DNA of 64,000 nucleotides, taken from the NCBI GenBank assembly GCA_002422395.1, contig DIUY01000028.1, positions 15,165-79,164 of the forward strand, written 5' to 3'. A program made the translations under genes and the position numbers. Source of the stretch: Methylococcaceae bacterium UBA6146. Lineage in GTDB: Bacteria; Pseudomonadota; Gammaproteobacteria; Methylococcales; Methylomonadaceae. Under the pieces are notes generated by a model. The model made no database searches, had not been told where the DNA came from, and worked only from the letters and a program-made list of their open reading frames with translations. How positions within the stretch are numbered: the first letter of the stretch is position 1; each line of letters begins with the position of its first letter. This document shows positions 1 to 8,250 of this stretch, in pieces.

Positions 1-507
1 GCTTCAGGGGCGGTGTGCGGCATCCCATTGCCTGCGGGGTTACAACAAGCCCAGCAATTGCCGGAACCCATTTACACGCCATCGACCAAAGCGGGTGTCG
101 ACCAGCACGATGAAAATATCCCCTTTGAAAAATCCGTCGAGCTGATGGGGCAGGACATTGCCGGGCAAGTGCGGGAGGCCAGTTTGCGCCTGTATAAAGA
201 AGCCGCCAGCTACGCTAAAGAGCAGGGCATTATTATTGCTGACACTAAATTTGAATTCGGGCTGGATAAGGAGGGCGTGTTATACCTGATTGACGAAGCG
301 TTAACGCCCGATTCGTCCAGATTCTGGCCGGCCGACCAATACCAGGTTGGCATTAGCCCGCCGAGCTTTGACAAGCAATATGTGCGTGATTATTTGGAAA
401 CATTGGCTTGGGACAAAACCGCCCCAGGGCCGTCGTTACCGATAGACGTTGCCGAGTTTTGCGCGGCAAAATACCGTGAGGCGGAAGTTAGGTTGACGCA
501 TGGCTGA
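1..507 (+). CDS. purC: Phosphoribosylaminoimidazole-succinocarboxamide synthase, C-terminal part (5' end outside window)
   Basis: SAICAR synthase joins aspartate to CAIR in an ATP-dependent step of cytoplasmic purine synthesis. The frame is open from base 1, so the N-terminal part lies upstream of the window; the in-frame GTG at 13 is internal. About 168 C-terminal residues are visible. They carry the family signature in which a 'TPSTKA' stretch is followed by 'HDENI' (nucleotide and substrate contacts) and later 'DTKFEFG', where the Asp/Lys pair is typical of the family. The gene converges on mazG, with a 10-bp perfect stem between them. Identification is firm; only completeness is unknown. 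Confidence 0.95.
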   Translation, partial: ASGAVCGIPLPAGLQQAQQLPEPIYTPSTKAGVDQHDENIPFEKSVELMGQDIAGQVREASLRLYKEAASYAKEQGIIIADTKFEFGLDKEGVLYLIDEALTPDSSRFWPADQYQVGISPPSFDKQYVRDYLETLAWDKTAPGPSLPIDVAEFCAAKYREAEVRLTHG

Positions 508-535
508 AGAAGGGGTTGTCAGCTAATCTAAGCCC

Positions 536-562
536 CTCTAGCCGCAATTGTCGCGGCTAGAG
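536..562. terminator. Stem-loop between convergent purC and mazG
   Basis: Arms at 536-545 and 553-562 are perfectly complementary (CTCTAGCCGC / GCGGCTAGAG) around a 7-base loop. The position between two converging stop codons suits a bidirectional terminator. Neither side has a clear T run, so intrinsic termination is inference. Confidence 0.5.
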
Positions 563-569
563 AGGTAAA

Positions 570-1370
570 TTATCTGCGCCCCAGCACCTGTTTAGCTTCA
601 TTCCAGAACGCATCCAGTTCAGCCAGTTCACAGTCGAGCAGCTCCCGCCCCGACAGCGCCACTTGTTGTTCAATATACCGGAACCGCTTAGAGAATTTCT
701 GTGTGCTTTCTTTAAGCGCAATCTCAGGATTGACTTTTAAATGGCGTGCCAGATTGACGACAACCAGCAACAAATCGCCGATTTCTTCTTGGATATGGGC
801 TTGATCGCCCGACTCAAAAGCCTCTTTCACCTCGTCCAATTCCTCATGCACTTTGGCAAAAACCGGCGCGACTTCGGGCCAGTCAAAACCATGATGGGCG
901 GCACGGTCTTGGATTTTTTCACATGCCATCAATGCCGGTAAACTGCTGGCGACACCGGCCAAAACGCTGGCCTGTGCAGTCGCCTTGTTTTTCTCTTGGC
1001 GTTCGTCGGCCTTGGCTTGCTCCCACGCTTGCTGGCGTTCGGCATCGCTGTTAAAAACAGTGTCGGCAAAGACGTGGGGATGCCTGCGGATGAGTTTGTC
1101 ACAAATGCTTTCCGCCACTTGTTCAAAATTAAACAAGCCTTGTTCGTTGGCAATCTGCGAATGAAACACCACTTGTAACAGCACGTCACCGAGTTCGGTG
1201 CGCAAATCATCCACATCATTGCGCTCAATCGCATCAATCACTTCGTAGGCTTCTTCGATAAGATACGGTGTCAAACTGGCGAAATCTTGTTTGACATCCC
1301 AGGGACAGCCCTGTTCTGGGTGGCGCAGACGCGCCATAAGGTCGAGTAGCTGTTGGGTGTTTTTCAACAT
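570..1370 (-). CDS. mazG: MazG nucleoside triphosphate pyrophosphohydrolase
   Basis: Hydrolyses (d)NTPs to the monophosphate and pyrophosphate, a house-cleaning role also linked to lowering ppGpp. The 266 residues match the usual two-domain MazG. The N-terminal repeat has 'CPWD' and the acidic helix 'EEAYEVIDAI', followed by 'ELGDVLLQVVFH'. The C-terminal repeat has 'KVHEELDEVKEA' and 'EEIGDLLLVVVNLAR', where the Glu/Asp residues bind magnesium. It is the last gene of a minus-strand run (gcvH, dgkA, kinase, mazG) with short gaps, so co-transcription is likely. No oddities seen. Confidence 0.94.
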   Translation of the reverse strand: MLKNTQQLLDLMARLRHPEQGCPWDVKQDFASLTPYLIEEAYEVIDAIERNDVDDLRTELGDVLLQVVFHSQIANEQGLFNFEQVAESICDKLIRRHPHVFADTVFNSDAERQQAWEQAKADERQEKNKATAQASVLAGVASSLPALMACEKIQDRAAHHGFDWPEVAPVFAKVHEELDEVKEAFESGDQAHIQEEIGDLLLVVVNLARHLKVNPEIALKESTQKFSKRFRYIEQQVALSGRELLDCELAELDAFWNEAKQVLGRR

Positions 1371-1399
1371 GGATGAGGCCGCGCGTTAAAATCAATCAG

Positions 1400-2332
1400 T
1401 TAAAATGAATAGCCGAAATTTTCATGGAAGCGTTGCTTAAACTGCGCCATATCAAAGCTATGGTTTTGGGTGCCATGATGCTCAATTTTGATTGCGCCCA
1501 TTAACGAAGCAATGCGTCCGGTCGTGTCCCAATCAAACTCGTTCATTAAGCCATACAGCAAGCCGGCGCGATAAGCATCGCCGCAGCCGGTGGGGTCTTG
1601 TACGGCATTGGGTTTTGCGGCCGGAATGTCGATGCACCGCCCCTGCGTGTAGATTTTTGAGCCCTGACCGCCAAAGGTGATAATTAGGGCTTCAACGCGT
1701 TCCGCCAATTCATCTAAAGATAAGCCTGTCCGGTCTTGCATGAGTTCGGATTCATAGTCATTTAAGGTCATCCAAGCCGCTTGGTCGATAAACTTAAGCA
1801 ATTCCGCGCCATTGAACATCGGCATCCCTTGGCCGGGGTCAAAAATAAACGGGATGTCCAATTCAGCAAACTGTTCGGCATGTAGCTGCATACCCTCCTT
1901 GCCGTCCGGTGAAACGATACCGATGCTGATGTCGCTGACGGTAGGGATGGCGTTCAAATGGGAAAAGCTCATCGCACCAGGATGGAACGCGGTGATTTGA
2001 TTCGCTTCTTCATCGGTGGTGATGTAAGCCTGACCGGTGTAATGGTTGTCCATCACATGGATAAACTCGCTGGACAAGCCATTCTGGCTCAACCATTGGC
2101 TGTAAGGTTCAAAGTCATGCCCGACCACCGCCATGATTAACGGATCTTCGCCCAACAGGTTCAGGTTGTAGGCGATATTGCCGGCGCAACCGCCGTATTC
2201 GCGGCGCATGACCGGCACTAAAAAAGATACGTTCAGGATGTGTACTTTTTCTGGCAGGATATGATGTTTAAATTTATCGTGGAACACCATGATGGTGTCA
2301 TAAGCCATAGAACCGCAGATTAATGCACTCAT
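1400..2332 (-). CDS. PfkB-family carbohydrate kinase, adenosine-kinase-like
   Basis: The PfkB (ribokinase) fold phosphorylates a sugar or nucleoside hydroxyl using ATP. The 310 residues start with 'ALICGSMAYDTIM', the usual first strand. They carry the glycine pair of PfkB signature 1 near residue 48 ('YGGCAGNIAYNL') and signature 2 near residue 246 ('DPTGCGDAYRAG'), with Asp252 as the expected catalytic base. The usual GAGD anion hole is GCGD here. N-terminal features resemble the bacterial adenosine-kinase subgroup common in proteobacteria, but the substrate cannot be read from sequence. The start lies 15 bases after the dgkA stop. Confidence 0.82.
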   Translation of the reverse strand: MSALICGSMAYDTIMVFHDKFKHHILPEKVHILNVSFLVPVMRREYGGCAGNIAYNLNLLGEDPLIMAVVGHDFEPYSQWLSQNGLSSEFIHVMDNHYTGQAYITTDEEANQITAFHPGAMSFSHLNAIPTVSDISIGIVSPDGKEGMQLHAEQFAELDIPFIFDPGQGMPMFNGAELLKFIDQAAWMTLNDYESELMQDRTGLSLDELAERVEALIITFGGQGSKIYTQGRCIDIPAAKPNAVQDPTGCGDAYRAGLLYGLMNEFDWDTTGRIASLMGAIKIEHHGTQNHSFDMAQFKQRFHENFGYSF

Positions 2333-2347
2333 TAGATATAATCCTTG

Positions 2348-2707
2348 TTAAATTAAGATTGCTGCCCAAGTGATGGCGGCCCAAGTCAGCGACATCATCA
2401 CGGCGGCAGAACCGATGTCTTTAGCGCGGCCAGATAGCTCGTGATGTTCAAATCCGACCCTGTCGACGACCGCTTCGACCGCCGTATTTAATAATTCGAC
2501 CAGCATGACCAACACGATGCTGCCTATTAGCAGCAATTTTTCAATGGCTGTCTCGCCTAGCCACAGTGCCAACGGCGTTGCCACTACAAATAAAACCACT
2601 TCCTGACGGAAAGCTTCTTCGTGTTCCCAAGTTGCTTTTAAGCCCGCAGCGGAGAAAAAGCACGCATTAACCAGGCGTTTAAAGCCTTTTGCATTTTGAT
2701 TGGCCAT
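2348..2707 (-). CDS. dgkA: Diacylglycerol kinase (prokaryotic, DgkA type)
   Basis: A small integral inner-membrane kinase that recycles diacylglycerol, a by-product of osmoregulated glucan or LPS modification, to phosphatidate. The 119 residues match the usual size with three membrane helices. The family's central signature 'ELLNTAVEAVVDRV' is present around residues 71-84, with its Glu/Asn/Glu residues in the active site. Downstream 'SGRAKDIGSAAVM' carries the conserved Lys-Asp and Ala/Ser positions. It lies between gcvH and the PfkB kinase with short gaps. Confidence 0.93.
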   Translation of the reverse strand: MANQNAKGFKRLVNACFFSAAGLKATWEHEEAFRQEVVLFVVATPLALWLGETAIEKLLLIGSIVLVMLVELLNTAVEAVVDRVGFEHHELSGRAKDIGSAAVMMSLTWAAITWAAILI

Positions 2708-2744
2708 GTTTGTTTTGTTATACGTTGTCGATTATAAAAAATAG

Positions 2745-3128
2745 TTATTGGGTGATCATTTGTTGATAAGCATCGCTATCCATTAGCTTATCAAGCTCAG
2801 ACATATCCTCGGCTTTAATACAAAAAAGCCACGCCTCATAAGGGTTGTCGTTAAGCTGTTCAGGTTCGTCCGCCACTGCTTCATTGATGGCAATAACCTC
2901 GCCGCTTACAGGGCTGAATAAGTCCGAGGCGGTCTTAACCGATTCCACGACCGCGCATTGCTCTTGTGCCGCAACTTTGCGCCCTACTGCGGGTAGCTCG
3001 ATATAAACTAGATCCCCCAATTCTTGCTGGGCAAAATCAGTGATGCCAACCCGGATGATATTATCATCTTCAAGTTGCGCCCATTCATGGGAAGTAGCGT
3101 AGTGTAGATTTTTCGGCAAATCGCTCAT
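2745..3128 (-). CDS. gcvH: Glycine cleavage system H protein
   Basis: Lipoyl-carrying shuttle protein of the glycine cleavage complex; it passes the aminomethyl group from the P to the T protein, giving methylene-tetrahydrofolate, CO2 and ammonia. The 127 residues match the family. The lipoylation site is the Lys in 'VVESVKTASDL' near residue 66, and 'GITDFAQQELGDLVYI' is the conserved start of the lipoyl fold. No gcvT or gcvP lies next to it here, so those partners must be elsewhere. It is probably the first gene of the minus-strand run toward mazG. Confidence 0.95.
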   Translation of the reverse strand: MSDLPKNLHYATSHEWAQLEDDNIIRVGITDFAQQELGDLVYIELPAVGRKVAAQEQCAVVESVKTASDLFSPVSGEVIAINEAVADEPEQLNDNPYEAWLFCIKAEDMSELDKLMDSDAYQQMITQ

Positions 3129-3358
3129 GTTAATTTCTCATCGTAATAATTGTTAGTCACTTAGTGCAGTGGATAGCTTCCTGGCAACTCCAACCCCATG
3201 GCTAGTGTCCGTTAGCGTTATGCCGTATCCGTTGCGTTTCTTGCCGTTGTTCCTGATAGCCCGCCAAAATCATGTGGTTTGTCAACCACCCGCCGACATT
3301 GAACAACAACACTTTTACCGATAGAATGCTTCCATATATTAACAAACATTGATAATCC

Positions 3359-3613
3359 ATGCCTGAGATACTGATTTACACCACGACTATTTGCCCTTAT
3401 TGCATTATGGCCAAGCGTTTGCTGGACAAAAAAGGGGCTTCTTATACAGAAATTAATGTTGATGCCAAACCTGGGTTAAGGGAAGAGATGATGCAAAAAA
3501 CCAAACGCCGTACCGTGCCACAAATTTATATTGGCGATTTTCATGTGGGCGGGTTTGATGATTTGCATGCCTTGGAACAACAAAAAAAATTGGATTCCTT
3601 AATCGCAAGTTAA
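3359..3613 (+). CDS. grxC: Glutaredoxin 3
   Basis: Small glutathione-dependent dithiol oxidoreductase of the cytoplasm. The 84 residues have the thioredoxin-like start and the active-site motif CPYC at residues 12-15, then 'RTVPQIYIGDFHVGGFDDL', which contains the cis-Pro and the glutathione-binding GG-D signature. The length is normal. A DUF1289 gene begins 11 bases after its stop, so the two are likely co-transcribed. Confidence 0.95.
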   Translation: MPEILIYTTTICPYCIMAKRLLDKKGASYTEINVDAKPGLREEMMQKTKRRTVPQIYIGDFHVGGFDDLHALEQQKKLDSLIAS

Positions 3614-3624
3614 CGGTTTGACCG

Positions 3625-3816
3625 ATGCCTATGCCTTGTCCCCCTTCCCCCTGCGTTAGGAACTGCTGTCTAGATACGGATGATGTTTGCCTCGGTTGTT
3701 TTCGGACGCTGACAGAAATTAAGCGCTGGACTGAGGTTGATGACGAAACCCGCGAGCAATTTATCAAAAATGCCCAAGACCGGCGAGACGCCAGGGTTTG
3801 CCAAGACAGATCGTGA
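3625..3816 (+). CDS. DUF1289 small cysteine-rich protein
   Basis: A 63-residue protein with the DUF1289 pattern: 'PSPCVRNCCLDTDDVCLGCFRT', then 'EIKRWTEVDDETREQFI' and an Arg-rich tail. The spaced cysteines (C-x3-C near the start and C-x2-C about ten residues later) suggest a metal or Fe-S site. No function is established for the family. It directly follows grxC, which points to a redox setting, but that is inference. Confidence 0.8.
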   Translation: MPMPCPPSPCVRNCCLDTDDVCLGCFRTLTEIKRWTEVDDETREQFIKNAQDRRDARVCQDRS

Positions 3817-4324
3817 GCGCACCATCTGGGAGTTTTCCGCCCGTCCTTCGACAGGCTTCACCACAGGGATGGGCTAAGGACAGGCGCACGGTCCCTAGAC
3901 AGCCCCTGTGGTGGGAAATTTGCTATGTTGCAGGCTTGCTTGGGTACGGTGGTGCTTGTCCGATATGCCAGTGCCCGTCATGCCGGACGTGGCCGGCCTA
4001 AAAAACGGTCGCGTCGACGGGCTACTGCCGTTTGCGCGTCCTCTCAAGGACATTAAGTTACGACAAGACGGGGATGATTAATAGCGGCTATTGATGACAC
4101 CCAAGCATCCCTTCGTATCAATAATTTTTTGGCGTTTTGGGTTCGATCAGCAAAAAAATGTATTGGCTAGTTCTTGGGTATGTGTCTGGGTTGAATGCTT
4201 ACGTAATTTCGTCGATTTCATTCTTGACTGATTTCGCGGCACCAGTGCCACCGCTTTGGTGATGCCGGCACTGGAGTTCACGAAGCCGCAGAGCGGCCTA
4301 AGCAGGATGCCAAGTTGGCAACAT
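3817..4324. other. Non-coding stretch, about 500 bases, with decayed repeat fragments
   Basis: No convincing gene. Near 3840-3870 there is a 'CCTTCGACAGGCTTCACCAC' string, similar to the widespread 'TTCGACAAGCTCAG' intergenic repeat also seen near 9240. A stretch around 4190-4310, read on the minus strand, gives short pieces that resemble a decayed small protein, but no frame stays open over a recognisable domain. Confidence 0.4.
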
Positions 4325-4858
4325 TCAATGCGATTGGGCTTTTTTGGCCTTGACTGGTGGTTCGGCTTCGCTTCTCTCTGCTTGCAACTCGTGCTTGCGT
4401 TGGGCCAATGCTGCACCGAGGGCAGCGGTGTCGACCTTGGCTTTCTTTGCCTTAGGAAACATTTCTTTCTCTTCTTCCTTTACATGATGATGGATGATCT
4501 CGCCGAGCACGGTAACCGTTGCGTCGTAGTGGTCATCGTGTGCCGGTGTCATGGCCTCTAGTTGCGCAATGAGGTTCTTGGCTCCGGCATGCTCCACGTC
4601 AGCTTCGTTCATCAACTCGTCGTCCTTGACGGCGGCGCGAACCGCCGGGTAAAAGATTTCTTCTTCGGCTTGGGTATGGATGGACAGTTCCATGCATATC
4701 TCCCGAACCACTTCTGCTTTTGCTTTGTTGCTGCCATCGCCCTTGGCGAGTTTGGCAAAATCGGCAAACAGTTTTTTTATCTTCTTGTGGTCTTCGGTGA
4801 GTAACGTGATGGCGTCCTCTCCGTGCTGCATGGCGGGTTTAAGTGCGGTCTTGGTCAT
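4325..4858 (-). CDS. Hemerythrin HHE-domain protein
   Basis: Predicted cytoplasmic four-helix protein with a di-iron site, of the HHE family used in oxygen, NO or iron handling. The 177 residues show the expected spaced iron ligands: 'EDHKKIKKLF' near 24, 'SIHTQAEEEIFYPAV' near 60-75, 'EHAGAKNLI' near 90 and 'IHHHVKEEEKEMFP' near 120. The last 45 residues are Lys/Ala/Glu-rich and look like a flexible or DNA-binding-like tail. It stands alone on the minus strand beside a run of plus-strand stress genes. Methanotrophs are known for abundant hemerythrins; substrate and signal are unknown. Confidence 0.88.
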   Translation of the reverse strand: MTKTALKPAMQHGEDAITLLTEDHKKIKKLFADFAKLAKGDGSNKAKAEVVREICMELSIHTQAEEEIFYPAVRAAVKDDELMNEADVEHAGAKNLIAQLEAMTPAHDDHYDATVTVLGEIIHHHVKEEEKEMFPKAKKAKVDTAALGAALAQRKHELQAERSEAEPPVKAKKAQSH

Positions 4859-5242
4859 AACGTTGTCCTCAAAAAATTTTAAAGGTCAGACTTGGGGCCC
4901 CCAAGTCACACAGCTGTTGACAGCCGCGAAATTTAGCGGGCTGCCAACAACCTAGCCGAACCGGCTCAGAAGTCATGTCCACAGGCGCTGGTCCGGCTCG
5001 CTTGTGATCACGATAGGATGGTCTGTCCGCTAAGTCGGTTCGTTATCGAACATGGAACGTAGGATTTTTTGCGGACTCGTAAGACAGCTTATCGCCAATG
5101 TGCGTCAACGCACTGACTCTTAGACGATTTTTCCATAAACTTCATACCGACTAGCATCATGATGCCATTAACAGCATGTATGAATGTAAGCCAAAATCAA
5201 TAAATAGACATATACATACACGAATATTTTAGGAGATGTGTC
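4859..5242. other. Intergenic region between divergent hemerythrin and stress-cluster genes
   Basis: About 380 bases without a supportable gene. Near 4917-4955 an imperfect inverted repeat (TTGACAGCC / GGGCTGCCAACAA) could be a hairpin or operator. Promoters for the divergent hemerythrin gene and the small membrane peptide must lie here, but I see no convincing -35/-10 pair. Confidence 0.35.
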
Positions 5243-5323
5243 ATGGGTAAATATTTTATAGGCTGGCTGGTAGGTGTACCGACGATTGTTTTGGTCATTA
5301 TTTATTTGCTGTTCAATCGTTAA
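5243..5323 (+). CDS. 26-residue single-span membrane peptide
   Basis: A short frame beginning ATG at 5243 and ending TAA at 5321, preceded by a strong ribosome binding site (AGGAG at 5231-5235). The peptide starts MGKYFIGWL, continues with a Gly-Val-Pro turn and then a Val/Ile/Leu-rich stretch, and ends in Asn-Arg. That is one complete membrane helix with a positive end. Its place at the head of a row of stress-type genes with the same kind of ribosome binding site supports its being real. Function unknown; similar tiny membrane proteins sit beside CsbD- or YqjD-like genes in other proteobacteria (recollection, not checked). Confidence 0.6.
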   Translation: MGKYFIGWLVGVPTIVLVIIYLLFNR

Positions 5324-5452
5324 CCGTTCATTCCACCGCAGCCATTTAAAAGGCTGTTAAGGTCGGCACACCATTTTTAATCAGCATGGTTTTGAAATCA
5401 CCAGATGTTACAACCTAACTGATCCTATTTCATTTTTTATAAGGAACCCATT

Positions 5453-5713
5453 ATGGGAGCAACAGACAATACCAACATTGTCGATGACACCGTTGACCGG
5501 CTTAGATCAGGCGTTCACGGAGCCGTTGACAAAGTGGCCAATGTAACCACTCAAGCGGTAGAAGCACTGGGTCACAAAGGCGAGCAATTGAAAGATGTGG
5601 AGCAGCAATTTTTAAAAAACTGCCGGAGTTACATTAGTAAAAACCCCGCAACTTCAATAGGCATGGCCGTCGGAGCGGGTTTTCTGTTAAGCCGTTTGAT
5701 GAGCAGCCGCTAG
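5453..5713 (+). CDS. ElaB/YqjD/DUF883-like membrane-anchored protein
   Basis: The 86 residues have a soluble helical N-terminal part rich in Ala, Val and Lys (helix periodicity over residues 10-60). The C-terminal part has the family layout: 'YISKNPATSIGMAVGAGFLLSRLM' resembles the 'NP..a.g.a...GfllG' anchor of ElaB, YqjD and YgaM. Those proteins tether ribosomes or act in stationary-phase membrane stress in enterobacteria. An AAGGA ribosome binding site lies just before the ATG. It sits in the stress-gene row. Confidence 0.72.
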   Translation: MGATDNTNIVDDTVDRLRSGVHGAVDKVANVTTQAVEALGHKGEQLKDVEQQFLKNCRSYISKNPATSIGMAVGAGFLLSRLMSSR

Positions 5714-5880
5714 GCCATCGGCCTGGTTGCCATGCGATAACAGATTTTACCGGGCAACAGCGGATTAACGATGCCGTCTGTGGTTAGGTAAAGTGGGTGG
5801 CCATTCGTTGAATCAGAAGAATAAAGCCGATGCCATTCAATTATTTCGAAAAAGAAACACTCACTATTTAGGAGCTTATT

Positions 5881-6288
5881 ATGTCTACACACTTATTGTT
5901 AGCCATGTTCACTTTGACGGGCAGTTTAATAATGATGACGGGTTCTGTTCGGGCCGAACAGAATACCGCCATCCATTTGGCGGCCGACTCAGCATTGGAA
6001 AATACCGAGATCAATGTTCGCGACCAGAATAATGCGACGTTAACCCCAGAAGATCAATTGGAAAGCGAAGGCGATATCAATATCACAGCTGCCATACGGC
6101 AAGCGGTGGTTAAAAATGAGTCGCTATCCGTCAATGCGCACAATATAAAAATTATCACCCGTAATGGCGTGGTGACTTTGCGCGGGCCTGTTGAAAGTGA
6201 AGCCGAAAAAATGAAACTGCAAGATATCGCCAAGCAAACGCCTGGTGTAACGCAGGTAAATAATGAACTTGAAAATAAAGCGCCATAA
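5881..6288 (+). CDS. Exported BON-domain protein
   Basis: The 135 residues begin with a signal peptide (hydrophobic stretch to about residue 22, likely cut after 'VRA'). One BON domain follows at about 60-132: 'DINITAAIRQAVVKNESLSVNAHNI' then 'ITRNGVVTLRGPVESEAEK' and 'TPGVTQVNNEL', matching the OsmY-type repeat. OsmY has two BON domains; this has one. BON proteins are periplasmic and bind phospholipid or stabilise the envelope under osmotic stress. A TTAGGAG ribosome binding site precedes it, and the next gene starts 18 bases after its stop. Confidence 0.85.
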   Translation: MSTHLLLAMFTLTGSLIMMTGSVRAEQNTAIHLAADSALENTEINVRDQNNATLTPEDQLESEGDINITAAIRQAVVKNESLSVNAHNIKIITRNGVVTLRGPVESEAEKMKLQDIAKQTPGVTQVNNELENKAP

Positions 6289-6306
6289 AGACCTAGGAGT
6301 AATGAC

Positions 6307-6822
6307 ATGACTAAAGCAGTTTTTTGTATCGCCCAAAACACCGGCCAGGCAGAGGGCATTGTTAATGACCTGCTTACCGCAGGCTTTTCAAACAATGATA
6401 TATCGGTGCTGTTTCCCGACAAATCCACCACCCAGGATTTTGCGCATGAAAAACACACCAAAGCACCGGAAGGGGCCGCTATTGGTGGGTCAGTGGGTTT
6501 AGGCACTGGTGCTGTGCTCGGTTTGTTAGCCGGGATTGGTGCTCTGGCTATTCCAGGCGTGGGTCCCTTTATCGCCGCAGGGCCTATTATGGGTGCCTTG
6601 AGCGGAGCGGCAGTAGGCGCTGCCACCGGCGGTTTGGCGGGTGCTTTAATCGGGCTGGGTATCCCTGAGTATGAAGCCAAACGCTATGAAGGAAAAATCA
6701 CGGGAGGTAATGCTTTGATTTCTGTCCATACGACAAGCAGCGAAGCAGTTGATAAGGCAAAACAAATATTCGAGCGTAACCATGCAGAGGATATTTCCTC
6801 AACTGAAGAAAAGTCAGTTTAA
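6307..6822 (+). CDS. Glycine-zipper general-stress protein (DUF1269/YflT-like)
   Basis: The 171 residues begin with a small alpha/beta domain: 'AVFCIAQNTGQAEGIVNDLLTAGF' then 'DISVLFPD'. This is the start seen in heat-induced stress proteins of the YflT/17M kind. Residues 55-120 are a Gly/Ala-rich hydrophobic block (GGSVGLGTGAVLGLLAG repeats), probably a glycine-zipper membrane hairpin. The tail returns to a soluble strand-helix ('NALISVHTTSSEAVDKAKQIF'). It probably forms a unit with the preceding BON gene. Function unknown. Confidence 0.7.
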   Translation: MTKAVFCIAQNTGQAEGIVNDLLTAGFSNNDISVLFPDKSTTQDFAHEKHTKAPEGAAIGGSVGLGTGAVLGLLAGIGALAIPGVGPFIAAGPIMGALSGAAVGAATGGLAGALIGLGIPEYEAKRYEGKITGGNALISVHTTSSEAVDKAKQIFERNHAEDISSTEEKSV

Positions 6823-6826
6823 GCTT

Positions 6827-6855
6827 GATGATGATGGTGCTGCTGCTGCTGCTGC
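6827..6855. repeat. Short trinucleotide repeats (GAT)3 and (GCT)5-6
   Basis: Directly after the preceding stop the sequence runs through GATGATGATG and then a run of TGC/GCT units. It is outside any supported coding frame. Slippage in length would change only the spacing to the next gene. Confidence 0.8.
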
Positions 6856-6890
6856 ACATAATCAAGAAATAATCACTTAGGAGTTTTATT

Positions 6891-7334
6891 ATGCATAACA
6901 TTGAAACACTCAACAAATTTCTGAAAGATGAATTATCGGCAACGGAAACTTATCAACAGGCGCTGGACAAACTTCAAGAAGATGCCGGGCTTGGCGAATC
7001 GCAGGATCTAATGCCCATTTATGAGGATCATAAAGAGGCGGTTTCCAGCTTACAGGCGCTCATCATTCGGCTCGGCGGAACTCCCTGCGAGGATTCAGGA
7101 GCGTGGGGAACTTGGGCGAAAATAGTCCAGGGAGGCGCTAATCTGCTAGGTAAAGAAGCGGCACTAAAGTCTTTACAAGAAGGGGAAAAAAGTGGCGCAG
7201 AGGCTTATGAGGAAGCGTTGCAGGATACTGAGCTGTCTTTAGATATTATCTCTTTGATTGAAACGACGCTGCTGCCTGCTCAACAAGCACATATTCTATC
7301 TCTGGACCGGCTTTTGGGCGCGGAAATTGATTAG
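6891..7334 (+). CDS. DUF2383 ferritin-like four-helix protein
   Basis: The 147 residues start 'NIETLNKFLKDELSATETYQQAL', the typical opening of the DUF2383 (PA2169-type) four-helix family, which belongs to the ferritin-like group. Glu/His positions such as 'ELSATETY', 'YEDHKEAV' and 'GAEAYEEAL' are spaced like metal ligands of a helical bundle, although metal binding is unproven. A TTAGGAG ribosome binding site precedes the ATG. It follows the stress genes, and its family is often found with stress-response cassettes. Confidence 0.8.
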   Translation: MHNIETLNKFLKDELSATETYQQALDKLQEDAGLGESQDLMPIYEDHKEAVSSLQALIIRLGGTPCEDSGAWGTWAKIVQGGANLLGKEAALKSLQEGEKSGAEAYEEALQDTELSLDIISLIETTLLPAQQAHILSLDRLLGAEID

Positions 7335-7360
7335 GTTTTCCAGCCCTTAGCACACAGCCG

Positions 7361-7377
7361 TGTAGGGTGGGCAACGC
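7361..7377 (+). repeat. Dispersed 17-bp intergenic repeat (TGTAGGGTGGGCAACGC)
   Basis: The same string, in both orientations, forms the arms of the inverted repeat at 28346-28422. This copy is single-armed and followed by a poorer matching arm. It is a short dispersed repeat of unknown role. Confidence 0.6.
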
Positions 7378-7598
7378 TGTTCTGCCCGCCTTTTACGGGT
7401 AAATTCTACGGCTTGTATGCTATTTGCCATTTTCGGTGGCCTGCGCCTTACCGTAGCGTTTGCGTCATCATTACAGAAATGCAGTAAACGCGACTTCTTA
7501 CGCTATCCTCCCGATGATTAGTCGGGGATTCTGGCTCTTTGGAGAATCAGAACCAAGATATCAATATATAAGGGTAAGCGAACAAAGAAGGAATCATT

Positions 7599-7991
7599 AT
7601 GAAAGGTTTTGTGCAAGATATCGAAGATCTCGCTATCAAGAATGACGAGTTCCGTCGGGTCATATACACGGCAAAGCACTGCCAACTCGTCCTCATGGCG
7701 TTAAAGCCCAACGAAGAGATCGGTGCGGAAGTTCACCAGCTCGATCAATTTTTTCGCGTTGAAGAAGGGGCCGGTGAGGCGGTTCTTGATGGCGTCCGCA
7801 CGGCGATCCGCGCCGGCTTCGCGGTAGTTGTCCCGGCCGGGACGAATCATAATGTTATCAATACCGGCAGTGCCCCACTGAAACTCTATACGCTCTATGC
7901 GCCGCCCAATCATCGGGATGGCGTCGTCCATCATACCCAAGAGGATGCTGAAGGCGACAACGAGCACTTCGATGGCAAAACGACGGAATAG
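7599..7991 (+). CDS. Small cupin-domain protein
   Basis: The 130 residues form a single cupin barrel. Motif 1 is the stretch 'GAEVHQLDQFFRVEEGAGE', and motif 2 is near 'VVVPAGTNHNVINTG'. His residues in both motifs could hold a metal. The tail is acidic and His-rich. A GAAGGAATC ribosome binding site precedes the ATG. Close homologues are annotated only as cupins, so substrate or signal role is unknown. It sits among stress genes. Confidence 0.85.
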   Translation: MKGFVQDIEDLAIKNDEFRRVIYTAKHCQLVLMALKPNEEIGAEVHQLDQFFRVEEGAGEAVLDGVRTAIRAGFAVVVPAGTNHNVINTGSAPLKLYTLYAPPNHRDGVVHHTQEDAEGDNEHFDGKTTE

Positions 7992-8250
7992 AAAATTGAC
8001 TACGCGCCAAGCTAATATCCGCCGGAACAGATAGGTTAAATTTCCTTTGGCAGTTATCAAAAAAATATGTTGGTCTTTTGCTTAATCTGTTTCTTGAAAT
8101 ACGCATGATCATAGCATCAGGTCGAAGATGTATGTCACAACGCAGGGTGCGTATATTAATTCATCATTAGCAGTCCAAAAAGCTTTGGGCGATTACTGAC
8201 GTTGAAACTATGAATTGGTCTTACTTAATCTTTGAATAAAGGAAACTATT

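Noticed and set aside
3129..3358. Glycine riboswitch upstream of gcvH
   Set aside because: I could not find the conserved glycine-aptamer helices in the upstream strand; the gap has only a few weak inverted repeats.
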